From a virus, in IMG/VR virus record IMGVR_UViG_3300027792_000019, positions 1 through 64,000 of that record: 64,000 nucleotides of DNA; one strand, given 5' to 3'. This document shows positions 32,599 to 41,388 of this stretch, one piece after another (position 1 is the stretch's first letter; each line of letters opens with the position of its first letter). Both the position numbers and the translations under genes were made by a program. Below the pieces are notes generated by a model. The model saw nothing but the letters and a program-made list of their open reading frames with translations. It ran no database searches and was not told where the DNA came from.

Positions 32599-33452
32599 TG
32601 TTGAGTATTGATTTAACCGGTAACTGCGGAGACCAAATCCTACGCTACTGTATTTGCAGAAGTGTAGCTGAAAAAAACAATTATAGGTATGGGATAAATT
32701 CAATTACTAGTAATGATTATTATAATGGAAAAGGACAATTATATTTTTTTAAGGGTATTGATTATGGTGAACCTAACAATACACCCTTTAGTCAATTGCC
32801 CCCAAACACAGACAATGTTTGGGAAGAAAAAAGAGAGTTTTATCAAGGATATAATTTTCATCCTTTCCAACCAGATATTTTTGATGTTACACCTAATACT
32901 AAATTGATAGTTTATTGTGGACAAGATGCATTCTATCTGGATAAAGAAAAAGTTTCGAAATGGTTAGAGATTAAAGATGAATATGCGGAAGAATCTAAAA
33001 GGTTATTAGAAGGATCAGAAATTGAATTAAATGAAAATACTTGTGTGATTAATTGTCGTGGTGGAGAATATAAATCAGTTCCATCTTTATTTTTAACACA
33101 TAATTATTGGGACAAAGCAATTGCTTTTATGAAACAAAAAAATCCTAACTTTAAATTTATTGTTGTTACGGAAGATCCAGAATTTTATAAAACATTTTTT
33201 GATGTACCTGTTTATCATTTTAATATTCATACTGATTACTATATTCTTAATAATGCAAAAAATATTATCGCTTCAAATTCTGGGTTTGGAATATTTCCGA
33301 TTTGGACTAATAAAAATAATCCATATGTTATCGCCCCTTATTTATGGGCGAATCATAACTACGGTGAGAATGAGGAGTGGGCAAATTCGAATATGAGAAG
33401 TTGGGATTGTTTTAATTTTATGGATAGGGATGGAGAGTTGTATGACAAATGA
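32598..33452 (+). CDS. GT11-like (fucosyltransferase-type) protein
   Basis: 284 aa. LTGNCGDQILRYCI resembles the GNQLFQYA start of GT11, CVINCRGGEYK the HxRRGDY-type donor motif, and FIVVTEDPEFY a conserved C-terminal strand. Likely transfers a deoxyhexose such as fucose; acceptor unknown. Overlaps the upstream stop by 1 nt. Confidence 0.65.
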   Translation: MLSIDLTGNCGDQILRYCICRSVAEKNNYRYGINSITSNDYYNGKGQLYFFKGIDYGEPNNTPFSQLPPNTDNVWEEKREFYQGYNFHPFQPDIFDVTPNTKLIVYCGQDAFYLDKEKVSKWLEIKDEYAEESKRLLEGSEIELNENTCVINCRGGEYKSVPSLFLTHNYWDKAIAFMKQKNPNFKFIVVTEDPEFYKTFFDVPVYHFNIHTDYYILNNAKNIIASNSGFGIFPIWTNKNNPYVIAPYLWANHNYGENEEWANSNMRSWDCFNFMDRDGELYDK

Positions 33453-33470
33453 GTTGCATAAGGGCGGAGT

Positions 33471-34190
33471 ATGTTTATTTATAAAACGACAAACTTAGTT
33501 AATGGTAAAATTTATATAGGGCAATCTCAGCACGACATTAGTTTTGATTATTTAGGTTCTGGAGTATTGTTTACAAAAGCTATAAAAAAATATGGAAAGA
33601 AAAATTTTAAAAGAGAAATTTTAGAAGACGGTATTGTTGATATAAAAACATTAAATGATAGAGAAATTTATTGGATAGAATATTTTCATGCGACGGATAT
33701 AAATATAGGATATAATATTTCTATAGGAGGATTCGGTACAATAGATCCTACTGGAAGAGTTGCAAAAAGAATATCTGAAGGAAGAAAAGGGGTTAGGTTA
33801 TCTGAAGAGTCTAAAAAAATATTATCAGATGCACATCTTGGAATAAGACAAACAGAAGAAAGTAAAGTGAAAATATCAAAAACATGCAAAGAGAATATAG
33901 AAAAATTTGGTCATCCTCAAGCGGGGATACCTAAACCTGAAGAATTAAAAGAAATTATGCGGAGAAATTCTCAAGGCAAAATTCGTGGAGGGGCATCCAA
34001 ATATATAGGTGTTCAAAAAGGAAGAAGAAAAAAGTGGAAATCCCAAATAGTTTATAAGAAAAAGATTTATTATTTGGGAGAATTTGACGATGAAAAAGAT
34101 GCGGCAAGAGCATATAATAATAAAGCATTAGAGCTTTATGGGACAACCGCTAGATTAAATATTATAGAAGAGGATGAGAATAATGAATAA
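33471..34190 (+). CDS. GIY-YIG homing endonuclease with AP2 domain (first copy)
   Basis: 239 aa. IYKTTNLVNGKIYIGQS is the GIY-YIG core; NUMOD3-like SEESKKILSDAHLG and TEESKVKISKT repeats follow, then a C-terminal AP2 domain (KYIGVQKGRRKKWKS...YYLGEFDDEKDAARAYN). It inserts between two sugar-operon genes. Free-standing mobile gene. Confidence 0.88.
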   Translation: MFIYKTTNLVNGKIYIGQSQHDISFDYLGSGVLFTKAIKKYGKKNFKREILEDGIVDIKTLNDREIYWIEYFHATDINIGYNISIGGFGTIDPTGRVAKRISEGRKGVRLSEESKKILSDAHLGIRQTEESKVKISKTCKENIEKFGHPQAGIPKPEELKEIMRRNSQGKIRGGASKYIGVQKGRRKKWKSQIVYKKKIYYLGEFDDEKDAARAYNNKALELYGTTARLNIIEEDENNE

Positions 34191-34920
34191 TTTTAAAATT
34201 TATTTTAGAATTTCTAGCAAGGGCAATCCACTTGGACGCACAGAACTTTCTGGTACTGAATTAGATGGAATTACTAGACAAGATTGTTTTAATAATTTAT
34301 TAAGAGTTTTTGGTACAGAGAATTTAATAGTGATTGCAGATAATGCTGACGATGATGTAATATCATTTTTACAATCTAAAGGAATAAAAAATATTGATAG
34401 AACATATTTTGGGAATACTCTTAGTTTTAGATATATTTTAGATCGAGCAGTTAGTGAATTAGATGAGGATGGCATTGTTTACTTTTTAGAAGATGACTAT
34501 GCTCACAATTATAATGCCGAAACAATAATTAGGGAAGGGCTAGAAATTGGGGATTATGTATCCTTATATGACAGCATGGACAAATACAAAGATACTGATA
34601 AAGGAGGATATAATCCCTTTATTCATAATGGAGGGGAAGATACGAGAGTGATGATTACAGATACTTGTCATTGGAAAATTACAAATGCTACGACTATGAG
34701 TTTTGCTTCAAAAATAAAAACGTTGCGAGAAGATTATGGTGTAATTACAAAATATTGTCCTAATGGCGCACAGCATCCCATGGATTTTTTGATGTTTAGA
34801 GAATTGGTTACGCAAAAAAACAGAAAATTAATCAATCCTATCCCTGGATATTCTGCACATATTGGGCTTGAAATGTCACCTTTTGTTCCATGGATTAAAT
34901 TATTAAAAGGAGAATTATGA
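34183..34920 (+). CDS. Putative glycosyltransferase
   Basis: 245 aa from ATG 34183 (follows GAGGATGAGAATA). YFRISSKGNP, then a DGIVYFLEDDYAHN acidic DxD-like site and NATTMSFASKI. Looks like a GT-A-type transferase; family not certain. Overlaps the endonuclease gene by 8 nt and the FkbM gene by 4 nt. Confidence 0.6.
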   Translation: MNNFKIYFRISSKGNPLGRTELSGTELDGITRQDCFNNLLRVFGTENLIVIADNADDDVISFLQSKGIKNIDRTYFGNTLSFRYILDRAVSELDEDGIVYFLEDDYAHNYNAETIIREGLEIGDYVSLYDSMDKYKDTDKGGYNPFIHNGGEDTRVMITDTCHWKITNATTMSFASKIKTLREDYGVITKYCPNGAQHPMDFLMFRELVTQKNRKLINPIPGYSAHIGLEMSPFVPWIKLLKGEL

Positions 34921-35540
34921 GTAAAGATATTGCTATTGAAGTACTTAAATATTTAGATTTTAATGATGGGGTGTACTTTGACGCAGGCGCGCAAAATGGC
35001 GAATTTCAGTCGAACACAGTCATTTTAGAAAGAGCAAAAAATTGGACAGGTATACTTGTGGAACCATCTCCAAAAGCATATAGTGATTGCTTGAAAAATA
35101 GAAGCCAAGAAAAAAATATTATTATTCATGGAGCATTAGTTTCTGCCGATTATGGTAAACCTACTATTATGGGGGATTTCTTTGGTCATCCTATGAATAG
35201 TATTGGTGGTAAAAGATTAAATAATGCAGGTAATTCTGTTATTGAAGTTCCCGCTTATACTATGAATGAAGTTTTGGAAAAATATAACGTTGATAAAATT
35301 GATTTTCTAAGTTTGGATATCGAAGGGCTAGAATACTGGGTATTGAAAGATTTAAACTTTGATAAATGGGCACCAAAATGGGCATTGATTGAATGGAACG
35401 AAGGGGAAGATGAATTATTTCCATTTATGAAAAGTAAAGGATATGACTGTGTTGGAAATATTTCTGATTTTAATTTAGTGGACGACCCTCAATGGCCTCA
35501 AACACACCAAGACTGGCTCTTCAAATTAAAGGATAAATAA
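34917..35540 (+). CDS. FkbM-family methyltransferase
   Basis: 207 aa. GVYFDAGAQNGEFQSNT (SAM-binding), ILVEPSPKAYSDC, and FLSLDIEGLEYWVLK are FkbM hallmarks. FkbM enzymes O-methylate sugars or polyketides, so this one could methylate the glycan. ATGA coupling to the previous gene. Confidence 0.88.
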   Translation: MSKDIAIEVLKYLDFNDGVYFDAGAQNGEFQSNTVILERAKNWTGILVEPSPKAYSDCLKNRSQEKNIIIHGALVSADYGKPTIMGDFFGHPMNSIGGKRLNNAGNSVIEVPAYTMNEVLEKYNVDKIDFLSLDIEGLEYWVLKDLNFDKWAPKWALIEWNEGEDELFPFMKSKGYDCVGNISDFNLVDDPQWPQTHQDWLFKLKDK

Positions 35541-35544
35541 TATT

Positions 35545-36363
35545 ATGTCAAAAGTCTATGACGTTCAAACAGTCTTTAATGAAATTGATACATGGATGCT
35601 CCGTTTCGAGGTCTTGAATGATTCAGTAGATTATTTTGTAGTTAACGAGGCACCGTTAACTTTTAGTGGCAAACCTAAACCTTTATATTTCTGGGAGAAT
35701 CGTGATAAGTTTGCAAAATTTTCAAACAAAATTATCTACAATGTTTTTGACGAAGAAAAACAAGGTTGGGATCAATGGGATAGGGATAGAGAACATAAAA
35801 ATGGAGCGATGAAAGCTCTTGAAGGTGTCGCCAATGATGAAGATATAATTTTCTATTCCGATGCTGACGAAATCTGGAACCCTTCCAATATCAATTTTGA
35901 TAATTTTAAAGATGACACTTTATATATTCTATACCAATCGGTATATTATTACTATCTAAATTGCCTTTGGGAAAATACTGTAGACCCAACTGCCATTTGG
36001 AGAGGGAGCCGTTATAGCTCCTATGGTTTATTAAAAAATCATTCTTTTGATGCTTTTAGAGCATACGATGGGTATTTCTTCCAGAATCAATTATTTAAAA
36101 AAGAATATATTAATAAAGGTGGTTGGCACTTTTCATTCTTAGGAGGCGCTGAGAATATTAAATATAAAATAGATTCTTACGGCCATCAAGAACTTAATGT
36201 ACCTGTTATTAATGATAATGTTCAAAATAATATTGATGCTTTACGAGATCCATTTTTCAGACCAAATTTCAGAATTAGTCCCATTGATATAACTTTAGAG
36301 ACTCATCCTAAATATTTAGTTGATCATTTAAATGAATATAGTAAATATATTTATAAAAGTTAA
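35545..36363 (+). CDS. Glycosyltransferase family 17-like
   Basis: 272 aa. YDVQTVFNEIDTWMLRFEVL, IFYSDADEIWNP and GGWHFSFLGG match GT17 (beta-1,4-mannosyl-glycoprotein GlcNAc-transferase-type), which is widespread in phages. Ends the first run; a promoter follows at 36377. Confidence 0.85.
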   Translation: MSKVYDVQTVFNEIDTWMLRFEVLNDSVDYFVVNEAPLTFSGKPKPLYFWENRDKFAKFSNKIIYNVFDEEKQGWDQWDRDREHKNGAMKALEGVANDEDIIFYSDADEIWNPSNINFDNFKDDTLYILYQSVYYYYLNCLWENTVDPTAIWRGSRYSSYGLLKNHSFDAFRAYDGYFFQNQLFKKEYINKGGWHFSFLGGAENIKYKIDSYGHQELNVPVINDNVQNNIDALRDPFFRPNFRISPIDITLETHPKYLVDHLNEYSKYIYKS

Positions 36364-36376
36364 TTTGTTTTAACCC

Positions 36377-36405
36377 TTGACAGATTTTAGTTTATGTGTT
36401 ATAGT
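36377..36405 (+). promoter_or_regulatory. Sigma70-like extended -10 promoter
   Basis: TTGACA 36377-36382 preceded by ACCC, 17-bp spacer ending TGT, TATAGT 36400-36405. Starts the second glycosyltransferase group at 36436. Confidence 0.75.
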
Positions 36406-36435
36406 AATAGAAATATATTGGGTTAGGAGGATAAG

Positions 36436-37071
36436 GTGAAATTAGACCAAATTTTTGAATTAGGATATTTAATCAATTTAAAAGAAAGAGTTGATCGTTG
36501 GGAATTATGCGATCATGAGTTCTATAAAATCAATTATTATCCACAACGATTTGAAGCAATTAAAAATGAAGTAGGTAGAGTTGGATGCTTTCTTAGTCAT
36601 TTAGAAATATTAAAAAAAGCACAAAGAGAAAATAAAAATGTTTTAATAATGGAGGATGATGTAGAGTTTGATGAAGATTGCAGACAAGTATTGGAAGCGT
36701 CTCTAGACGAACTTTGTGATTTAAATTTTGATATGGCTTATTTCGGTGGGAATATTCTCCGTCCATTTTTCCAAGTCACAAAACATTGGGCAAGATTAAG
36801 CCATTGCCAATCAACCCATTGTTATAGTATTCATCGAAATTTTTTATCAACAATTATAAATTTTCTTGAAAATAATTCTACTCAAAAAACAGGATTGGCA
36901 ATTGATCAATTATATGCAGACTATCTTATTCCTAATTGTAAAGCTTATATTATTATGCCCATAATCGCAAGACAACGTTCGGATTTTTCAACTATTGAAA
37001 ATAGAGAAGTAACTTATGATTTGCCGGTTAAAAGATATTGGCATTATTTGGTGAAAAATGAAAAAGTGTAA
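36436..37071 (+). CDS. Glycosyltransferase family 25 (LPS-type)
   Basis: 211 aa, GTG start after AGGAGGATAAG. YLINLKERVDRWE, GRVGCFLSHLEIL and LIMEDDVEF are classic GT25 motifs. GT25 enzymes add galactose or glucose to LPS or collagen-like substrates. Overlaps the next gene by 14 nt. Confidence 0.9.
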   Translation: MKLDQIFELGYLINLKERVDRWELCDHEFYKINYYPQRFEAIKNEVGRVGCFLSHLEILKKAQRENKNVLIMEDDVEFDEDCRQVLEASLDELCDLNFDMAYFGGNILRPFFQVTKHWARLSHCQSTHCYSIHRNFLSTIINFLENNSTQKTGLAIDQLYADYLIPNCKAYIIMPIIARQRSDFSTIENREVTYDLPVKRYWHYLVKNEKV

Positions 37072-37903
37072 AACAATTATATTCTCTCGCAATCGTCCTC
37101 TTCAATTAACCTTATGCCTTAAAACATTATTAAATCATTGTACGGACATTTTACAACAATCAAACATTACAGTTTTATACAGAAATGATGAGGAATATCG
37201 GCAGTCTTTTGACAATTTAATGTTGGAATTTCCCCAAATATCGTTCAAAAAGGAGGAAAATTTCAAAAAAGACCTGCTTTCTTTGCTACCACATGAAAGC
37301 AACATTTCATGGGGTAAAAATGAAGGTTTTGTCACTTTTGTTGTCGATGATCAGATTTTCACCGAAGATTTTTCAATGAAAGAAGTTATTTCAACACTTG
37401 TTGAAAATCAGGATTGTATAGGGTTTAGTTTACGTCTTGGCAAAAATTGTGTACGATGTTTCCCTTATGATTGTGAGCAAGCAATTCCAAAGACAGAAAA
37501 AGTTTCAAAGAATGTTGTAAAATATAATTGGCAAGAAGCAGAGTATGACTTCAATTATTGTTTAGAGTTATCTGCAAGCGTTTACAGGGTAAACGACCTT
37601 ATAGAGATGTTTGAGATTTGCGATTATGACTCACCCAACCACCTCGAATCAATTATGAGTTCGTGTTTTTATAAGGACAAACCAAACCTTTTAATGTTTG
37701 AAAAATCGGCATCCTTCAGTTATCCGATGAATAAGGTTCAAACATCACACCCAAATAGGAGTGGAGATTTCAATCCTGACACTCTTAGATTAATTTATGA
37801 AAAGGGTGGAAGATTTGAAAATAAGCAATTTGATGGTTATATTAGTAATGGAGCACATGAGATTCCAGAAAGTATAAATTTGGTGGACACATATGGCAAA
37901 TGA
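37058..37903 (+). CDS. GT2-like glycosyltransferase containing a palindrome copy
   Basis: 281 aa. TIIFSRNRPLQLTLCL and FVVDDQIF suggest a GT-A glycosyltransferase. It uniquely contains the ATGAAA-N6-TTTCAT element, at 37293-37310, read as HESNIS within the protein. Overlaps the next gene by 11 nt. Confidence 0.7.
   Translation: MKKCKTIIFSRNRPLQLTLCLKTLLNHCTDILQQSNITVLYRNDEEYRQSFDNLMLEFPQISFKKEENFKKDLLSLLPHESNISWGKNEGFVTFVVDDQIFTEDFSMKEVISTLVENQDCIGFSLRLGKNCVRCFPYDCEQAIPKTEKVSKNVVKYNWQEAEYDFNYCLELSASVYRVNDLIEMFEICDYDSPNHLESIMSSCFYKDKPNLLMFEKSASFSYPMNKVQTSHPNRSGDFNPDTLRLIYEKGGRFENKQFDGYISNGAHEIPESINLVDTYGK
37293..37310. repeat. Palindromic element inside a coding sequence, spacer GCAACA
   Basis: Perfect arms with AC...GGGG flanks, in the middle of the 37058-37903 gene; the only copy not at a gene boundary. 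Confidence 0.85.
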
Positions 37904-38675
37904 TCTAGTAAGTATCTTAACCCCCACATACAACCGTCCAGACTGGTTAGTATTAACATTGAAATCATTAATTGCACAAACCTATACTAATTGGGAATGT
38001 ATCGTGGTAAATGATGCTGGTATGGATGTTGGTAATATTATAAAAAATCTTGACGATAATAGAATAAAATATTATACAAACCCCGTTAATTTGGATTTGT
38101 CGGGTACGCGCAATGTGGCAACAGAAAAAGCAACTGGTGATTGGTTTATTATGCTTGACGATGATGATCAACTTTTTCCAGAAGCCATTGAATTTAGATT
38201 ATGGAGAGCACATAAATTAAATGCAGAAATAGTTTATTCTAGGGTTTTGCAATGTTATTACGAAAAACGAGATAATGGTTATCAATATATTGGAGAAAAG
38301 CTTTATTGGGACAGCATTTATGACCCAGATTTGATACTTTTGCAAAATGTTAGCCCTTGCAATGGAATAATGTATTCTAGGAAAGCGCAAGAAGTAGGAG
38401 GATTGTTTGATACCGAATTAAAAGCAGGAGAAGATTGGTCGCATTCAATTGCTATGTCAAGACATTATCCGTTTTATGAAACTAAAATTATTGACTGTAG
38501 TTGTAGTTTTCGGACAGACAATAACCAAATGACCGGTAGCCGCAATTTTGCAATAGATCAAGCAAAGATTTATAAAAGATGGCGTTCGACAGCAAAGAAC
38601 TTATCTTGGGTAGTTGAGAATCAAAACAAATCATTATTAGCACGAGGGATTAATCCTTCTGACTTTGGACTATAG
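37893..38675 (+). CDS. Glycosyltransferase family 2
   Basis: 260 aa. VSILTPTYNRPDWLVLTLKS, VVNDAGMDVG, MLDDDDQLF and KAGEDWSHS are canonical GT2 motifs. Probably extends the glycan. Overlaps the previous gene. Confidence 0.92.
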   Translation: MANDLVSILTPTYNRPDWLVLTLKSLIAQTYTNWECIVVNDAGMDVGNIIKNLDDNRIKYYTNPVNLDLSGTRNVATEKATGDWFIMLDDDDQLFPEAIEFRLWRAHKLNAEIVYSRVLQCYYEKRDNGYQYIGEKLYWDSIYDPDLILLQNVSPCNGIMYSRKAQEVGGLFDTELKAGEDWSHSIAMSRHYPFYETKIIDCSCSFRTDNNQMTGSRNFAIDQAKIYKRWRSTAKNLSWVVENQNKSLLARGINPSDFGL

Positions 38676-38686
38676 GAGAGAATAAA

Positions 38687-39799
38687 TTGACCCGTTTCGC
38701 AATGTTTTATTCAGACGACATTGGCTCGTTGAATTGCAGCCTTTATAATATTATTTATCCAGCAAAATATATTAATGAAAAATATCCAGGAATTCATTCT
38801 GCTGACACTTTTAATATTAATCAATTAAATCAATGGACTCCAGAAGTTGTAGAGTCAATTGAAAAAGCAGATTTAGTATTGATTGAAAGAAATTTATTTG
38901 GCGATGCACTCATTCGAGAGATGCAACTTTTTTTACAAAATAAACCTGTCGCATTAATATGGGATGATTCTTATGAAAATATTTGCGAGGAGAACGCTAG
39001 TTTTTCGTTCTGGCACGATAGTCTTGTTCAACGTCAAAATGAAAAAGGAGTATTAGAAAATATAAAAATATTTCCGCATAATATTACACAACTTCGTAAA
39101 GCAGCTAGATTGGCAAAAGCATATATTGGGCCATCTAGATTACTTGCAGAAGATTGGAGTAAATATACTGATTCTTATCGCATTTATAATTATTTAGATT
39201 TGGAACGTTATCCTGAAGATTCTAAACCATTGTTGCCTTTCAATGGAATTACTATTGGTTGGTGTGGATCTCTTTCTCATGTATCATCTTTTACTGAAAG
39301 TGGAATTATTCCTGCTTTAACTTATATCGGTAGAAAATATGACAATGTTAGAATTATGACAGGTGGAGACAAAAGGATTTATGATAAAATTAATCTTCCG
39401 AATACAAGAAAAATATTTTCATCATATGTTCCAGATGAACAATGGGCATCGTTACAAAAAAGTGTAGATATTGGTATTGCCCCACTTACGTCATCTTTTG
39501 ATCGTCGCAGATCACATATCAAAGTATTAGAATATATGCTTTTGAAAATTCCATGGATCGCCAGTAATTTTGAAACATATGAGGAATTGGGTGAATATGG
39601 GCATCTTATTGAAAATGGGGTTGACAATTGGAAGAAGGCTATGAGTGATGCAATTGAAAATATTGATAAGTATCGTGAGTTAGCGAATGGTAAAGCTTAT
39701 GAGTTTGCCAAAGAACAAACCTATGAAAAGAATATTGATAAATTGATCGCTGTGTACCAACAGATTATAAGTTCTCCTGATAGAGATGACCCACAATGA
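38687..39799 (+). CDS. Glycosyltransferase, GT4/GT1-like
   Basis: 370 aa, TTG start after TAGGAGAGAATAAA. GT-B fold: YIGPSRLLAEDW, IGWCGSLSHVSS, then a C-terminal KVLEYMLLKIPWIAS with a Glu (E-x7-E-like) nucleotide-sugar site. ATGA overlap with the GIY-YIG gene. Donor and acceptor unknown. Confidence 0.85.
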   Translation: MTRFAMFYSDDIGSLNCSLYNIIYPAKYINEKYPGIHSADTFNINQLNQWTPEVVESIEKADLVLIERNLFGDALIREMQLFLQNKPVALIWDDSYENICEENASFSFWHDSLVQRQNEKGVLENIKIFPHNITQLRKAARLAKAYIGPSRLLAEDWSKYTDSYRIYNYLDLERYPEDSKPLLPFNGITIGWCGSLSHVSSFTESGIIPALTYIGRKYDNVRIMTGGDKRIYDKINLPNTRKIFSSYVPDEQWASLQKSVDIGIAPLTSSFDRRRSHIKVLEYMLLKIPWIASNFETYEELGEYGHLIENGVDNWKKAMSDAIENIDKYRELANGKAYEFAKEQTYEKNIDKLIAVYQQIISSPDRDDPQ

Positions 39800-40692
39800 T
39801 TGAAAGAATATCTGCAATTTATTCCATAAGAAATATTATTACAAATATGAGATATATTGGTGCATCTACAGATATTAAGAAAAGATGGGATAAGCATAAA
39901 AGATATTTAAAGCACAACAAACATTGGAATTTTTTATTTCAAGAAGAATATAATATTTATGGTGAAAACGCATACGAATATACAATTGTTCAATTGCTAC
40001 CGTCAGACAAAGAATTACTAAAATTTATGGAAACATATTGGATTGTGTATTACGATTCTTTTGTTGATTGTGGGAAAGGATATAATTTGACATATGGTTC
40101 TCCAAATTTTTGCCCATCAAATACTACGAGGGAGAGAAATAGAGAAGCCCAAAAGGGAAAAACAATGTCCGAAGAAACAAAAAAGAAAATATCTGATTTC
40201 ATGTCCAGCGAAGACAATCCACATTTAGGAGCAAAAAGAAGTGAAGAAACAAAAAAGAAAATGTCAGATGCCGGAAAAGTAAAAATATTTACAGAAGAAC
40301 ATAAAAAGCATTTATCAGAATCTTTATCTGGTGAAAATCATCCGTGGTTTAATAAACATTTACCAGAAGATACAAAAGAGAAAATTGCAGAGGCTCAAAG
40401 AGGAGAGAAAAGCCCTAGGTTTAATTGGCAATACACAGAAGAGGAATTGGACTTAATTTCTAGAGGAAGACAGGGAATAAAAAATAGCGGAGAACATACG
40501 AGTACTTATGTTGGAGTTTCTTTTTCAGATGCAACATGTGAATGGAGATCTTCTATCACTTTTAGAAAACAGGTTTATAATTTAGGCTTTTTTAATGATG
40601 AAATAAATGCAGCTAAAGCTTATGATAAAAAAGCTATTGAATTATATGGCGAGAATGCTAAAACAAATTTCCCAAAGGAAAATTATAAATGA
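39796..40692 (+). CDS. GIY-YIG homing endonuclease with NUMOD3 and AP2 domains (second copy)
   Basis: 298 aa. AIYSIRNIITNMRYIGAST is the GIY-YIG core; SEETKKKISDFM and SEETKKKMSDAG are NUMOD3-like repeats; a C-terminal AP2 domain (STYVGVSFSDATCEWRS...YNLGFFNDEINAAKAY) follows. ATGA overlaps at both ends suggest it settled between coupled genes. Confidence 0.9.
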   Translation: MIERISAIYSIRNIITNMRYIGASTDIKKRWDKHKRYLKHNKHWNFLFQEEYNIYGENAYEYTIVQLLPSDKELLKFMETYWIVYYDSFVDCGKGYNLTYGSPNFCPSNTTRERNREAQKGKTMSEETKKKISDFMSSEDNPHLGAKRSEETKKKMSDAGKVKIFTEEHKKHLSESLSGENHPWFNKHLPEDTKEKIAEAQRGEKSPRFNWQYTEEELDLISRGRQGIKNSGEHTSTYVGVSFSDATCEWRSSITFRKQVYNLGFFNDEINAAKAYDKKAIELYGENAKTNFPKENYK

Positions 40693-40907
40693 ACATCCCC
40701 GAAACCCTAACCTATCTCAACACAGAAATACAACTCAAAAAAGCGAGCCTCAAAAACTCGCTTTTTATTCTATCTATGGTTATTGAAGATACAAACGTTG
40801 GAAGTATAGAAGATGTTATTATAAATTATTATAATAGTCAAGGAATATCGTGTAAGGTAAAACGATGTAATTTGACAGGTGAATTTGAGATTAGTATTTG
40901 GTGGTAA
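40689..40907 (+). CDS. Small hypothetical protein with an embedded terminator-like hairpin
   Basis: 72 aa, N-terminal helix then IINYYNSQGISCKVKRCNLTG and IWW tail; not recognised. Codons ~17-27 overlap the GCGAG/CTCGC hairpin flanked by A6 and T5. ATGA overlap with the GIY-YIG gene. Confidence 0.55.
   Translation: MNIPETLTYLNTEIQLKKASLKNSLFILSMVIEDTNVGSIEDVIINYYNSQGISCKVKRCNLTGEFEISIWW
40737..40769 (+). terminator. Terminator-like hairpin inside a gene start
   Basis: AAAAAAGCGAG, 9-nt loop, CTCGCTTTTTATT: a GC stem with flanking A run and a U-run, i.e. a canonical intrinsic terminator, possibly bidirectional. It lies within the 5' end of the 40689-40907 frame. Confidence 0.7.
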
Positions 40908-40935
40908 TTTAATGTAACGAGTTTTGTTTTAACCC

Positions 40936-40964
40936 TTGACAAGATTTATATTTAATGATAAACT
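40936..40964 (+). promoter_or_regulatory. Sigma70-like extended -10 promoter
   Basis: TTGACA 40936-40941 preceded by ACCC, 17-bp spacer ending TGA, TAAACT 40959-40964. Confidence 0.8.
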
Positions 40965-40998
40965 TCTTGCACAAATAAGAAAAAAGGAGAATAAAAAA

Positions 40999-41346
40999 AT
41001 GACTAGATCAACTCAATACATCGGACTAAACAATCTTGCTAGAACCTATATCAAAAACGCTCTTTCTGTCGAAAAATATGAAATGACAGAAGGAATGTTT
41101 GACGAAAAAATTATGGGGTGTATTTATCATATGCCAGTTCCAGAAGGGCTAAATAAAGAATATATCTTTAAGGAAGTTGTTCAGTTTACTGCGTGGTCTT
41201 CTGGCCAGATGATCTTTACTCATTTGCAAGGTACTCTTATAAAAGAAATTGGTCAAGTCTGCGATATGGGTGAATATTTTTCATGGATGAAAGTCCCTGA
41301 TAATGATGTGGAATATGATCCTGATTTGGGTGTTTATAGTTTATAA
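40999..41346 (+). CDS. Hypothetical protein
   Basis: 115 aa from ATG 40999 after AAAAAAGGAGAATAAAAAA. Mixed alpha/beta, KEVVQFTAWSSGQMIFTHLQ in the middle; not recognised. The in-frame start at 40936 would overlap the promoter. Confidence 0.65.
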   Translation: MTRSTQYIGLNNLARTYIKNALSVEKYEMTEGMFDEKIMGCIYHMPVPEGLNKEYIFKEVVQFTAWSSGQMIFTHLQGTLIKEIGQVCDMGEYFSWMKVPDNDVEYDPDLGVYSL

Positions 41347-41388
41347 GTTATTTAAGAATATTTGAATTTCAAAAGGAAGGAGGAATAC

